Notes under the pieces: generated by a model
What the model saw: the letters and a program-made list of their open reading frames with translations, nothing else
What the model was told of the DNA's origin: nothing
Databases searched by the model: none
Program-made: the position numbers and the translations under genes
NCBI GenBank assembly: GCA_900128585.1
Contig: LT642585.1
Location: 1 to 14,166 of the forward strand
Length of the DNA stretch: 14,166 bases
Origin: Stramenopiles sp. TOSAG23-3
Lineage: Eukaryota; Sar
Reading direction: 5' to 3'
In this document: piece by piece, positions 1-7,340 of the stretch
How the letters are laid out: the number at the start of each line of letters is the position of its first letter
Numbering within the stretch: position 1 is the stretch's first letter

Positions 1-239
1 GGATGATGGAGGAAGAAGAGAAAAAAAAAGAAAAAAAAAAAAAAAATAATTTTGAATTAAATGAAAAAATATTATGGTATCATCAATATTGAATATTAAT
101 AATACTTGACGACGAACAGTTTATAACAAAAAAGGCATATAGAGATAGTAACAAGGGATTGATTCGTTGAGGACTATTGCTTTTTATAGCCTTAACCATT
201 ACATGCAAAACGCAACGCAACAACACTTTGTTGAGTAAC
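1..239. other. AT-rich leader upstream of the first gene
   Basis: This stretch opens with a purine-rich GAA/A tract (about 9-46, nearly all A) and continues AT-rich until shortly before the ATG at 240. The reading frame of the downstream gene stays open back to a TTG at 177, but it has no ATG before 240. I therefore treat 177-239 as 5' untranslated sequence. I see no recognisable promoter element and no RNA gene. Confidence 0.5.
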
Positions 240-2591
240 ATGGCCAACCGGCGGCAGAAGAATTCATGGAAGGAGCTGACTTCTCCCACCGAAAAAGATA
301 GAGTACACGCATTTGAGGTGGGCGTACAGGAGGCGCCGGGAACCGAGCAGACGACACTCTACGATCACGAAAGCGTCTTCCTCTACGGACTTGTGAAGGA
401 GAAGAAGAAAGTGAAGAGATTTTTCGGGAAAGGCGCCGGCGGGCTGAAAAAGATATTTAATGATGGGCGCCGGAAGGCCGGAAAGAGCACAGTAAACGAC
501 GCGGAGTTCAGAGGCGTCGAAGAAGACCTGCAATTGAGAACCATAACAGAAACGATTAGCAACGAAGTAAGCATCGGTTTCAACTTTTGCCGGTGCTTTC
601 GAATAAGCCTGTACCACTTTCTGTACCCCCTGTCCATCCCTCTTGTGTACTTTTACGAAGGGTTTAACCTGGCGCACGCATTGCAGTTTTTGTGCTGCTT
701 AAACCCTAAGACCAGGAGACTGCGGTCAAAAGCCGGCTGCGCCGATTACTGCCGTAACCTGGTGCCCGAGCTGGCCCTTTCGCAGTACATTATTAATCCT
801 GGGATGACGCTCTTGATAATAGTCTCTCTGGCGCATAATGACTTTGCCGAGCTGCCGTGCGCAGGGATTGTGAAAGCAAACCTTCTAATCGCGTTGGCGT
901 ACCATTTTATCCGGCTTATTGTCGTTGGAATAAAGTATGGGATGATGAACAGCACCGAGTTTCACCTTTTGTGCACTCGCCCGTTTTCCGAGACGTGGCT
1001 TATTTGGATGCAGCAACACTTGGTGTGGTGGGGCGGGCCGTCGGGCGATCGGCTGGCTGGCATTCGTGACGTCATGCAGGTCGCAATCCTTCGGGAAGGC
1101 TTGGACGTGCCCAGGGCAGGCGCGGACAAGTTTTCTGCCAACGATGGGTTTTACTTTTCATTTACCATTGAAGTCAACCAAAGGGACGTACCAAAGTTTG
1201 CGATCCTGAAAGCGTCGCCGGATTTAAAAAAGATGGGCCAAGAGACGATACACTTGTTGGAAGACTTCGAGCCATCGACCGTCCCCAGAGCTATTGAAGA
1301 GAAAGTTAGGGATGTATTTCATTCGCTTCGAGACAAGGGGGATCGCTCCAAAAAAGATTTCTTGGCCTTTCGAAAAGCCTTTGCTGTAGCCCCAGATTTT
1401 TTCTACGGCAAAAAGGTAAGCTTGGCAACACCCCGCAGCGGAAAATGCTTCGTCGAGCTTCGAATGGAGGGGCGCGAGACCTGCGTGGCCTCGATTCACA
1501 AATATTTTGACGCCGGTTACCTCCCGTATCAAAGGATAATCATGAAGGTGCTTACCGTATTTCAAACGTTGCTTCCTTGGGCCGTAGCTTTGCTTAGTAT
1601 TGACCAATCGTCCACGTCTACTGCAACCGAAAGCTACAATGGAATGATGCGAAACGGTACGACGAACAAGTGGTCGTGCGAGTTGTACAACAAAGGAAAC
1701 TTTTCAAAGTTTGGCATCGACGAACAAATTAAATACAGCCATTCCGATAGTGCCGCGGGGAATCAGATCAGGTTGCCCTGGATGTACTTCATCACGATCT
1801 TGAGCACCATGAACCACGGCTTTTGCGCGTTTATACTGTTCAATTGGCTATTCGCCAGCATCTACGATTACCGCCGAAGGTACGTTTCAATGTACGCTTT
1901 TGACGATTTAATAAAGAAGCGGCACATGATCGTCACCGAAAAATTCGAGGAATTCCAAACTTCGCGCTCCCTGCACGAGAACCCTTCGTTCAACGACAAT
2001 GCAAAAGGGTACAAGAAGGTTGGTTTTAGGGCGAAGCGAGTGGCCCCGGTCCTACTATTGGATTCCCCGTCCAATGTGCTCGCGTTTATTAAGGCTCGAA
2101 AAATATTGAAGAAAATTGGTTACGTCTACCATTATCGAATTCAAATATTGACCGCTGTTTTATTTTCCAGCATGGCCCTTCTGCTTTATTTTGCCGTTCG
2201 GGAACTTATTAGTGGAGGCCCCAGTTGCGCCGGAGAGCTAGACCGCGTGATGATATCTGCGATCGCTTGTTTTATTGTATTTGGTGGAGCGGCGATATTG
2301 GAAATCATTCACCAAGGGGGACTTGCAAATTACCAGGTATCGCGCTGTGCACAGTTTTTGGCGACCCAAGAAACATACTTGGCTCAAATTTACGAGGATA
2401 ACCCGGACAACGAAGCATTGGAGGTGACCATTACCGCTATCGAAGCTGCCCAGGCAGAAATAGAAACGGAGTGGACCAGGCAGCCCGTGCGTATCTTGGG
2501 CATGCGAGCGGGTGCGACTGCCTTTCGAGTCTTTTCGCTATTTTTGACTGCAGTTTTTAGTTTTGTTCGGTCAAGACTTAATGATTGTTGA
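240..2591 (+). CDS. Unassigned multi-pass membrane protein, 783 aa
   Basis: I do not recognise this family. The start is the first in-frame ATG, in a good eukaryotic context (gtaacATGG); the frame upstream has no ATG. The N-terminus (1-115) is hydrophilic, with a basic Lys/Arg-rich patch at about 53-83. Hydrophobic segments lie at about 121-143, 183-200, 211-232, 434-454, 511-541, 633-653 and 668-690, with a possible eighth at 759-776. A long soluble-looking region (about 240-430) separates the third and fourth. The loop at 455-510 carries two N-glycosylation sequons (N472-G-T, N487-F-S), so it probably faces the ER lumen or cell exterior, which would place the 240-430 region and the N-terminus in the cytosol. 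The architecture would suit a channel, transporter or receptor-like protein of 7-8 passes, but I see no diagnostic motif. The reading frame is intact and free of stops over its whole length, and the composition is ordinary coding sequence, so a real gene is very likely. Function unknown. Confidence 0.85.
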   Translation: MANRRQKNSWKELTSPTEKDRVHAFEVGVQEAPGTEQTTLYDHESVFLYGLVKEKKKVKRFFGKGAGGLKKIFNDGRRKAGKSTVNDAEFRGVEEDLQLRTITETISNEVSIGFNFCRCFRISLYHFLYPLSIPLVYFYEGFNLAHALQFLCCLNPKTRRLRSKAGCADYCRNLVPELALSQYIINPGMTLLIIVSLAHNDFAELPCAGIVKANLLIALAYHFIRLIVVGIKYGMMNSTEFHLLCTRPFSETWLIWMQQHLVWWGGPSGDRLAGIRDVMQVAILREGLDVPRAGADKFSANDGFYFSFTIEVNQRDVPKFAILKASPDLKKMGQETIHLLEDFEPSTVPRAIEEKVRDVFHSLRDKGDRSKKDFLAFRKAFAVAPDFFYGKKVSLATPRSGKCFVELRMEGRETCVASIHKYFDAGYLPYQRIIMKVLTVFQTLLPWAVALLSIDQSSTSTATESYNGMMRNGTTNKWSCELYNKGNFSKFGIDEQIKYSHSDSAAGNQIRLPWMYFITILSTMNHGFCAFILFNWLFASIYDYRRRYVSMYAFDDLIKKRHMIVTEKFEEFQTSRSLHENPSFNDNAKGYKKVGFRAKRVAPVLLLDSPSNVLAFIKARKILKKIGYVYHYRIQILTAVLFSSMALLLYFAVRELISGGPSCAGELDRVMISAIACFIVFGGAAILEIIHQGGLANYQVSRCAQFLATQETYLAQIYEDNPDNEALEVTITAIEAAQAEIETEWTRQPVRILGMRAGATAFRVFSLFLTAVFSFVRSRLNDC

Positions 2592-2670
2592 TCGGGAAGA
2601 GATTGCGAAATGTTCTTATCGTGTAGTACAACATGCACGGAGAAGAAGAAGTAGAGACTATATTTTTTAA

Positions 2671-2737
2671 TAGTCGTCTATAGGATGTACAAGAATAATT
2701 GATGTTATAATCTCCCAAAATAATAATAGTCTCGAGT
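2671..2737 (+). repeat. Dispersed repeat, degenerate copy
   Basis: TAGTCGTCTAT (2671-2681) is followed by a diverged core (ACAAGAATAATTGATGTTAT, from 2689) and then by ATAATAGTCTCGAGT (2723-2737). The two flanking motifs occur in the same order around a better core at 6116-6206. This copy lies 80 bp past the stop of the membrane-protein gene. Confidence 0.5.
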
Positions 2738-2888
2738 GACCATAATAGCTAAATACCTACGTAACTAGTTCTAACTAATAAAAAAAACGAACCGAAATAT
2801 TAATGGGGTCTTTCAAAAGTGTCGTTTTTAAAATAATAATTTAAATAATATTATTATTAAATAAACGAATCAACAACGAATCAACAAC

Positions 2889-3055
2889 GAAGAAGAAAGA
2901 AGAAGAAGAAAGAAGAAGAAGAAGAAGAAGAAAGAAGAAGAAAGAAGAAGAAAGAAGAAGAAAGAAGAAGAAGAAGAAAGAAGAAGAAAGAAGAAGAAAG
3001 AAAGAAGAAGAAAGAAGAAGAAAGAAGAAAGAAGAAAGAAGAAGAAAGAAGAAAA
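2889..3055 (+). repeat. GAA/GAAA purine microsatellite
   Basis: An uninterrupted run of 167 purines made of mixed GAA and GAAA units. It is immediately preceded by two copies of CGAATCAACAA (2866-2876 and 2877-2887). Mirror-symmetric purine·pyrimidine tracts of this kind are known to form triplex (H-DNA) structures in vitro. It is not coding: the Ser/Phe/Leu frame on the minus strand is a direct product of the repeat. Confidence 0.95.
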
Positions 3056-3432
3056 CATTTTTTTATTTATTATTATATAGTATTTACCTGGTATTTAATA
3101 TTATTATATATCTATAACCATTATCTAAAAAATAAATACGGTATTAATACCTACCTGGTACTCTACTATAAATAATAATACCACCATCCATCTTCTTTTC
3201 TTGTCGTTTAGTTCCATTTAGTGCTTTTTATTACTTTTGAATGATACTATACGTATTACAATTTAAACTAAATCAGTATCGAACAGACACTCACTCACGA
3301 CACAAACCTTACCCAATCCGTGGATATTTCCCATCTATTCACATATTGACAGCCCTAACCCTGTGCGATTACGTGACAACACAGACGTTTTGATAGAATC
3401 ATTTGTCGGTGTCACCAACCGGAGTCAATACG

Positions 3433-5049
3433 ATGGCAAAGCGAGACGCGGACGTGGCTGGTTTGGGCAGTGGAGGCTCGTCCGGGCAGCACCCGACAGT
3501 GGCAGTAATCAACCACACCCCTATCCCAGTGACTCTCTTGAGTGGTTTTCTTGGGGCAGGAAAGACGACCATGCTGAAGCATATACTAGAAAATAAAGCT
3601 GGGCTCAAAGTGGGCTGCGTAGTCAACGATGTAGCATCGGTCAACATAGACGCCAAGCTGGTACGAAATCAGCAAAGCTCCTCGAACAAGGAGGGCACCG
3701 ACGGTAAAAGCGGAACGGGAGACAAAAGCACCATCCAGTCCTTGAACCCCGACACGATCGAGCTGCAAAATGGATGCGTGTGCTGCACCGTTTCAGAAGA
3801 GCTGATCCAGACAATCTTTGGATTGCTGCAGATATGTGACGTGCGTGGAGATTTGTATGATTTTATTGTAATCGAGTCGAGCGGGGTGGCGGAGCCGAAA
3901 GGGGTGCGGGACACGTTCCAAGACTTGATTGACGCAGGGCACAGCGTGATGGACCGTGTATCGTTGAACAACATGGTGACCGTGTTGGACAGCGTCGATT
4001 TTATGAAGCAGTATAACACCCGCGAGGTGATGATGCAGCGCCCAGACTTGGGTTCCTTCCGTGAAGCCGGGGCGGCCGATGCGTCCCACACGCCCGTCGT
4101 AAACTTACTTATCGAGCAGGTAGAATGTGCCGATGCCATCGTGATCAACAAGACGGACCTGATCGACGACGAAAAACTGACGGAGTTGAAGACCTTGATT
4201 GGCACTTTGAACCCAACGGCGAACTTAATCCCAGCGTCGTTCGGGAAAGTCCAAAGTTCTGACATACTCAGAAAGTACGAGGAAGGCCAACAGTCCATCG
4301 CCGACAAGGGCATCGAGGAAGAGCTGGCAGCGGCAAAGGCGCACGCGCAACAGCTGAAAAAGCAAAAGGTCGAGCATGGGCACGGTCACTCCCATGGCCA
4401 CGGTCACTCCCATGGCCATTCGCACGAGCATGGGAAAGGCCACGACGAAAAACGCGATCATGGCCATTCGCACGATCATGGTTCTGAATCATGCGATCAC
4501 GACCACCATAAACCAGGCCACGAGTGTGGGGACCATTGCGATCACAAAGACCACCACCATGACAAGGCGAAGGCGCGGCATAAGGACCGTTTCGGTATTT
4601 CTAGCTTCGTTTACAGTGCCCGTCGCCCGTTTAAACACACACGGTTGAGCGAAACCCTCAGAGGACTGAAACAGAACGGCCTTCCCGAGGCGGAAAAGGA
4701 CGTGAAAAGCCCTTTGCAGCAGGTCGTGCGATCTAAAGGTTTCGTTTGGTACGAATCGAAAGCCCAGCTGTGTTTCTATTGGAGTCATGCGGGGGGCAGT
4801 TTTGAAATGCGTGCGACAGGCCCGTGGTGGGCTTGCACCCCTCAACATCAATGGCCAACAGGTGGCATGCCAGACTTTATAACGAAAGATATGAAGGGCG
4901 AGTACGGAGATTGCAGGCAAGAGATTGTTTTCATAGGTATTGGTATGGACGAAGCGGCGATCATCAAGTGCATGGACGCCTGCCTGCTCTCCGATGAAGA
5001 ATTCGAGAAATTCAAAACTGATGTCCTCCCCCCCCCCCTGAAGGCCTAA
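3433..5049 (+). CDS. CobW/G3E-family GTPase, probable metal chaperone
   Basis: This is a 538-aa P-loop GTPase of the G3E (CobW/P47K) family, whose members deliver Zn, Co or Ni to client proteins. Visible motifs are Walker A GFLGAGKTT (38-46), the family metal-binding CxCC in NGCVCC (113-118), the Walker B-side ESSG (148-151) and the guanine-specificity motif NKTD (239-242). A His-rich insert spans about 315-376 (HGHGHSHGH-like units) and probably binds Zn or other divalent metals. The CobW C-terminal domain follows (about 388-518), with WWA...P...WP and a RQEIVFIGIGMD-type ending. That ending resembles bacterial-type ZigA/YciC members, and the CPELVPI N-terminal motif of animal/yeast ZNG1 is absent. 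The start is ATG 3433; the frame is open upstream only from a TTG at 3403. An 11-C run (5028-5038) sits four codons before the stop. The next gene is convergent, 262 bp away. The client protein is unknown. Confidence 0.95.
   Translation: MAKRDADVAGLGSGGSSGQHPTVAVINHTPIPVTLLSGFLGAGKTTMLKHILENKAGLKVGCVVNDVASVNIDAKLVRNQQSSSNKEGTDGKSGTGDKSTIQSLNPDTIELQNGCVCCTVSEELIQTIFGLLQICDVRGDLYDFIVIESSGVAEPKGVRDTFQDLIDAGHSVMDRVSLNNMVTVLDSVDFMKQYNTREVMMQRPDLGSFREAGAADASHTPVVNLLIEQVECADAIVINKTDLIDDEKLTELKTLIGTLNPTANLIPASFGKVQSSDILRKYEEGQQSIADKGIEEELAAAKAHAQQLKKQKVEHGHGHSHGHGHSHGHSHEHGKGHDEKRDHGHSHDHGSESCDHDHHKPGHECGDHCDHKDHHHDKAKARHKDRFGISSFVYSARRPFKHTRLSETLRGLKQNGLPEAEKDVKSPLQQVVRSKGFVWYESKAQLCFYWSHAGGSFEMRATGPWWACTPQHQWPTGGMPDFITKDMKGEYGDCRQEIVFIGIGMDEAAIIKCMDACLLSDEEFEKFKTDVLPPPLKA
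4381..4416 (+). repeat. Exact 18-bp tandem duplication inside the His-rich loop
   Basis: The unit CACGGTCACTCCCATGGC occurs twice head to tail (4381-4398 and 4399-4416), each encoding six residues of the HGHSHG type. It shows that the histidine-rich segment has recently grown by in-frame duplication. Confidence 0.9.
5028..5038 (+). repeat. 11-C homopolymer within a coding end
   Basis: Eleven consecutive cytosines encode the Leu-Pro-Pro-Pro-Leu stretch just before the GTPase stop codon. Losing one C would place a TGA right after the run. Gaining one C would extend the frame by a few dozen codons to a TGA near 5136-5138. The tract is a possible site of sequencing error or length variation. Confidence 0.85.
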
Positions 5050-5311
5050 GAATCACATACACATTTCGCATTGGACACAGATCATTTCAACAGTCACCAC
5101 ATTCTGTGTTTACTCGGTTGCCTCAAGCACTGAGCTGAAAAATTGCCAAAAAGTACCCTCGGTGTGCGTTTTTTATTTTAGTTTGAAGAGAGAGAGAGGA
5201 GATAATTTTTGGAAAATATTTGAGTTTGTTTTTGTTATACACAAGATTAGTACCGAGAGTATTTCTTACGACGTATGATTATCTTTTATCTTATATATTT
5301 TATCTCAGCAA

Positions 5312-5929
5312 CTACCTTTTTTTCCCACTTCCACGCTGGTTTCCACCACCCCCAGCACTACTTTTTTCCCCACTTCCACCGCCAGAATCGCAGCTATCGC
5401 ATTCCTTGTCTGCATCCAACGCTCTCGCAGACAGGGTGGCCGCGGCACACTTGCAATAGTCGGATTTTTCGCTCAGCGCAAGGTCGGGGTCGAAGCGTGC
5501 ACCGAGAGTCATGTACTCCGCAGCTGGACGAAATTGCAAAAATGACAATGGCATTACCTGCGAAGAAGAGGACTTGAACGCCCTGGCCAAATCCTTTACC
5601 AGCTGTTTCACCAGCCTTCCCTTGTCTTTCTCGGGAAGGTGCGTTGGCCTTCCACCAGGCCTTAGCAGCTTGCTTTCTGCACTTTTCCGACGGGCCAAAG
5701 CGACCTTTTCAATAAAACTTTCTAATATGCCTTGTTTGTCCAGGCGACTAATTACAAATGCCTCAATGCCGTCCCGCTCGTCTCGAGGTTTTTCCTGTCC
5801 GGGCCGTGCAGCCGGGGAATCACTGGCAAAAATTGAAGCGATAAACAGGGACGCGACCCAAAGTAGTAGCAGAAGCTTCTCTCTATTCGGCCGGGCGCAG
5901 TAGCGACGTTGTGCCACGTTTAAAGCCAT
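5312..5929 (-). CDS. Small protein with N-terminal signal or anchor and Cys-rich C-terminus, 205 aa
   Basis: No family recognised. The start is an ATG (complement of CAT at 5927-5929) in a good context (gggaaATGG). Residues 1-18 are polar and basic. Residues 19-36 form a hydrophobic stretch (LLLLLWVASLFIASIFAS) that could be a cleaved signal peptide, with small residues at 31-36, or a type II membrane anchor. The mature part is charged with probable helices (55-120). It then carries a CxC (C159, C161) and a CxxC (C177, C180), and ends in a Gly/Ser-rich basic tail (182-205). The paired cysteines could bind metal or form disulfides. The stop is TAG. A 130-codon + strand frame overlaps it (5511-5903), but the minus strand has the more protein-like product. 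It converges on the GTPase gene and lies on the same strand as the Cys-rich gene at 6570-7340. It may be lineage-specific. Confidence 0.65.
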   Translation of the reverse strand: MALNVAQRRYCARPNREKLLLLLWVASLFIASIFASDSPAARPGQEKPRDERDGIEAFVISRLDKQGILESFIEKVALARRKSAESKLLRPGGRPTHLPEKDKGRLVKQLVKDLARAFKSSSSQVMPLSFLQFRPAAEYMTLGARFDPDLALSEKSDYCKCAAATLSARALDADKECDSCDSGGGSGEKSSAGGGGNQRGSGKKR

Positions 5930-6115
5930 TTCCCCACGCGTTTTGCCTCAACGTCGCCGAGAGTGGGGTGTACACGAAATTGAATATTGGGAAGGTGTCG
6001 TAGGACGGGGGATTCAAATCGACCAAACTTTCGACTTGTCCACGTGCAGCCCAGGGTTTGAACAAGAAAAAAAGAAGAACAATAACTAATATATATTTAT
6101 TATGAGGAGGAGGAG

Positions 6116-6206
6116 TAGTCGTCTATTGTTATTATAAAAACAAAAAATTGGCTGTTATTTAGAGGAGTAATAATTAAAATTATATAAACAGATAATAGTC
6201 TCGAGT
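6116..6206 (+). repeat. Dispersed repeat, most complete copy
   Basis: TAGTCGTCTAT (6116-6126), the core AAAATTGGCTGTTATTT (6144-6160) and ATAATAGTCTCGAGT (6192-6206) occur in that order. Positions 6135-6160 are identical over 26 bases to 9662-9687. The 2671-2737 locus has the same outer motifs in the same order. Confidence 0.75.
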
Positions 6207-6213
6207 CTACTAC

Positions 6214-6286
6214 GGTACGGGTACGGACTAGGCTGGGCATTGTTAGACTAATTAGTATACGAAGGATGATGATTCGTACCTGTACC
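6214..6286. repeat. Imperfect inverted repeat
   Basis: GGTACGGGTACG (6214-6225) pairs with CGTACCTGTACC (6275-6286) at 11 of 12 positions, and the mismatch would be a G·U in RNA. The loop is 49 nt. The 10-mer GTACCTGTAC inside the right arm also appears as its reverse complement at 12002-12011. Confidence 0.5.
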
Positions 6287-6429
6287 TACCTTCTGAACTT
6301 CGAACAACAACGGACGACGCAGCGAGGCAGTCACTGAATAAGCAACTACCGTCAGGTACTGGGAGGATTAGGCAGTGGTGGTGGGGGGTTTCGTCCGTGA
6401 TAACACGGTTTCTTTCCTCGTGTGTATTT

Positions 6430-6460
6430 AAAAAAATAATTATGGCTCCTGTTATTTAGG
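6430..6460 (+). repeat. Dispersed repeat core, possible degenerate copy
   Basis: The sequence reads as the repeat core with small insertions: a run of A, then TTATGGCTCCTGTTATTTAGG. It shares CTGTTATTTAG exactly with the 6152-6162 copy. The match is weak, but it has the same strand and a similar A-rich lead-in. Confidence 0.3.
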
Positions 6461-6569
6461 TCCGTGTGTTTTTATTTTTTATAGTTACATTTTTGTAAAA
6501 ATGTATTTGTATATAATTATATTGAAACTCTTTTGCCACAATGAGTCCACTCTCTCTTCTAAAAACCTT

Positions 6570-7340
6570 TTAAAACCCGACGGTGCCAGTTGCAGCAATG
6601 CCAGTTCCTCCGGTGCTACCGGTCCCCCCGGTACTTCCGGTCGGACTCTGCCCACCATGGTTAACAGTACCTTTGGCCTTCGGGTTCTTCTCTTTGCTTC
6701 CAAGGTCGAGGGGTTGTACTTTTGGCACTGCGACACGCTTCAATTTCACACCGTCAATCCTGAACGGCAAGATAACCTCACTCCTGGAGCTTCCCTTAAC
6801 ACCAGCTACTTGTGTATTTTTCACCGCTGGTCCATAGAGGCGACAGTTGCAGCCATGGTCTTTCATGAACCCCAAGACGGAACCTGGTACTGCTTCACTA
6901 TTTCGTACGCACTGAACGCCGTTTGGGTTGACGGTGGTCTTTCCACCGTCGGCGGCACCGGTGCACAATTCCAAATGGTACAGTTCTCGGCAGACGATTT
7001 TTCCAGTGTCGTCCTTGTATTGTTGCATGTGGCCAGGGTTGGGCTTGCACGCAGAGCTTGCAAAGGCGTCGCTGCTGCGGAAGAACTTGACTAAACTATC
7101 AACGCATTTATAGGCGTGGCATACTCCCACTTCGCTGTCTTTTTGGACAATGTGCCTTTTACTAGTGAAATACTGGTTCGACATGAGCCCCTGGCTGGCC
7201 GAGTCATTGTCAGAGGCGGCTTCCAGTTCACCGTGGAAATCATTGGCCCCAGGCTCTACACCCTCCCCTTGCCGTAAAAAAGCACCGTCTACGGAGCCCA
7301 AGGCTATTACTGCAAGCGCTACCAAAGCGGACGTCTTCAT
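6570..7340 (-). CDS. Secreted protein with eight cysteines and GSTGGT tail, 256 aa
   Basis: No family recognised. The start is an ATG (CAT at 7338-7340). Residues 1-20 form a classic signal peptide (MKTSALVALAVIALGSVDGA), probably cut before F21, and there is no other membrane segment. The next 40 residues are acidic and Ser/Ala-rich. The central part holds eight cysteines (74, 79, 98, 117, 126, 144, 164, 166), an even number that would suit four disulfides in a small extracellular domain. The C-terminal part (185-225) is basic and leads to a Gly/Thr/Ser tail with GSTGGT repeated at 235-246. F at +1 after a small residue recalls the stramenopile/cryptophyte plastid-targeting junction, but the following sequence is acidic rather than transit-like. 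Secretion to the cell surface or an extracellular matrix is the better inference. It diverges from the GDT1 gene across a spacer of about 1.2 kb. Confidence 0.75.
   Translation of the reverse strand: MKTSALVALAVIALGSVDGAFLRQGEGVEPGANDFHGELEAASDNDSASQGLMSNQYFTSKRHIVQKDSEVGVCHAYKCVDSLVKFFRSSDAFASSACKPNPGHMQQYKDDTGKIVCRELYHLELCTGAADGGKTTVNPNGVQCVRNSEAVPGSVLGFMKDHGCNCRLYGPAVKNTQVAGVKGSSRSEVILPFRIDGVKLKRVAVPKVQPLDLGSKEKNPKAKGTVNHGGQSPTGSTGGTGSTGGTGIAATGTVGF

Larger units (their letters stand above)
2592..3432. other. AT-rich intergenic region with repeats
   Basis: This spacer of about 840 bp lies between two + strand genes. It holds a degenerate copy of a dispersed repeat (2671-2737), an 11-bp direct repeat (2866-2887), a long purine tract (2889-3055), and AT-rich sequence with a 12-bp perfect palindrome GGTATTAATACC at 3140-3151. 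From about 3180 onward base composition becomes more balanced, as expected of the promoter and 5' UTR of the next gene. I see no gene here; the minus-strand open frame across the purine tract is a low-complexity artefact. Confidence 0.6.
5930..6569. other. Intergenic region between the two minus-strand genes
   Basis: About 640 bp. The part next to the 5929 start (5930-6060) is of balanced composition and is probably promoter or 5' UTR. AT-rich sequence with dispersed-repeat copies follows (6116-6206 and 6430-6460). Between them lies a moderately GC block (about 6200-6420) with an imperfect inverted repeat (6214-6286) and no credible open frame. I see no tRNA cloverleaf. Confidence 0.5.

Noticed and set aside
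177-239. N-terminal extension of the first gene from TTG 177
   Set aside because: No ATG in this part, and the ATG at 240 has a good initiation context.
2870-3058. Minus-strand 62-codon frame of Phe, Ser and Leu
   Set aside because: It is the direct translation of the GAA/TTC microsatellite and has no protein-like composition.
3403-3432. N-terminal extension of the GTPase from TTG 3403
   Set aside because: Ten codons without an ATG; the ATG at 3433 is the natural eukaryotic start.
5511-5903. + strand 130-codon frame with an ATG overlapping the minus-strand 205-aa gene
   Set aside because: The product is Ser/Arg/Leu-rich without domains, whereas the minus frame has a signal-like N-terminus and a normal charge pattern. 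I could not exclude it fully, and a dispersed-repeat copy lies about 240 bp past its stop.
6570-6640. Collagen-like triplets at the C-terminus of the secreted protein
   Set aside because: The GSTGGT repeat does not keep Gly at every third position with Pro, so it is not a collagen helix.
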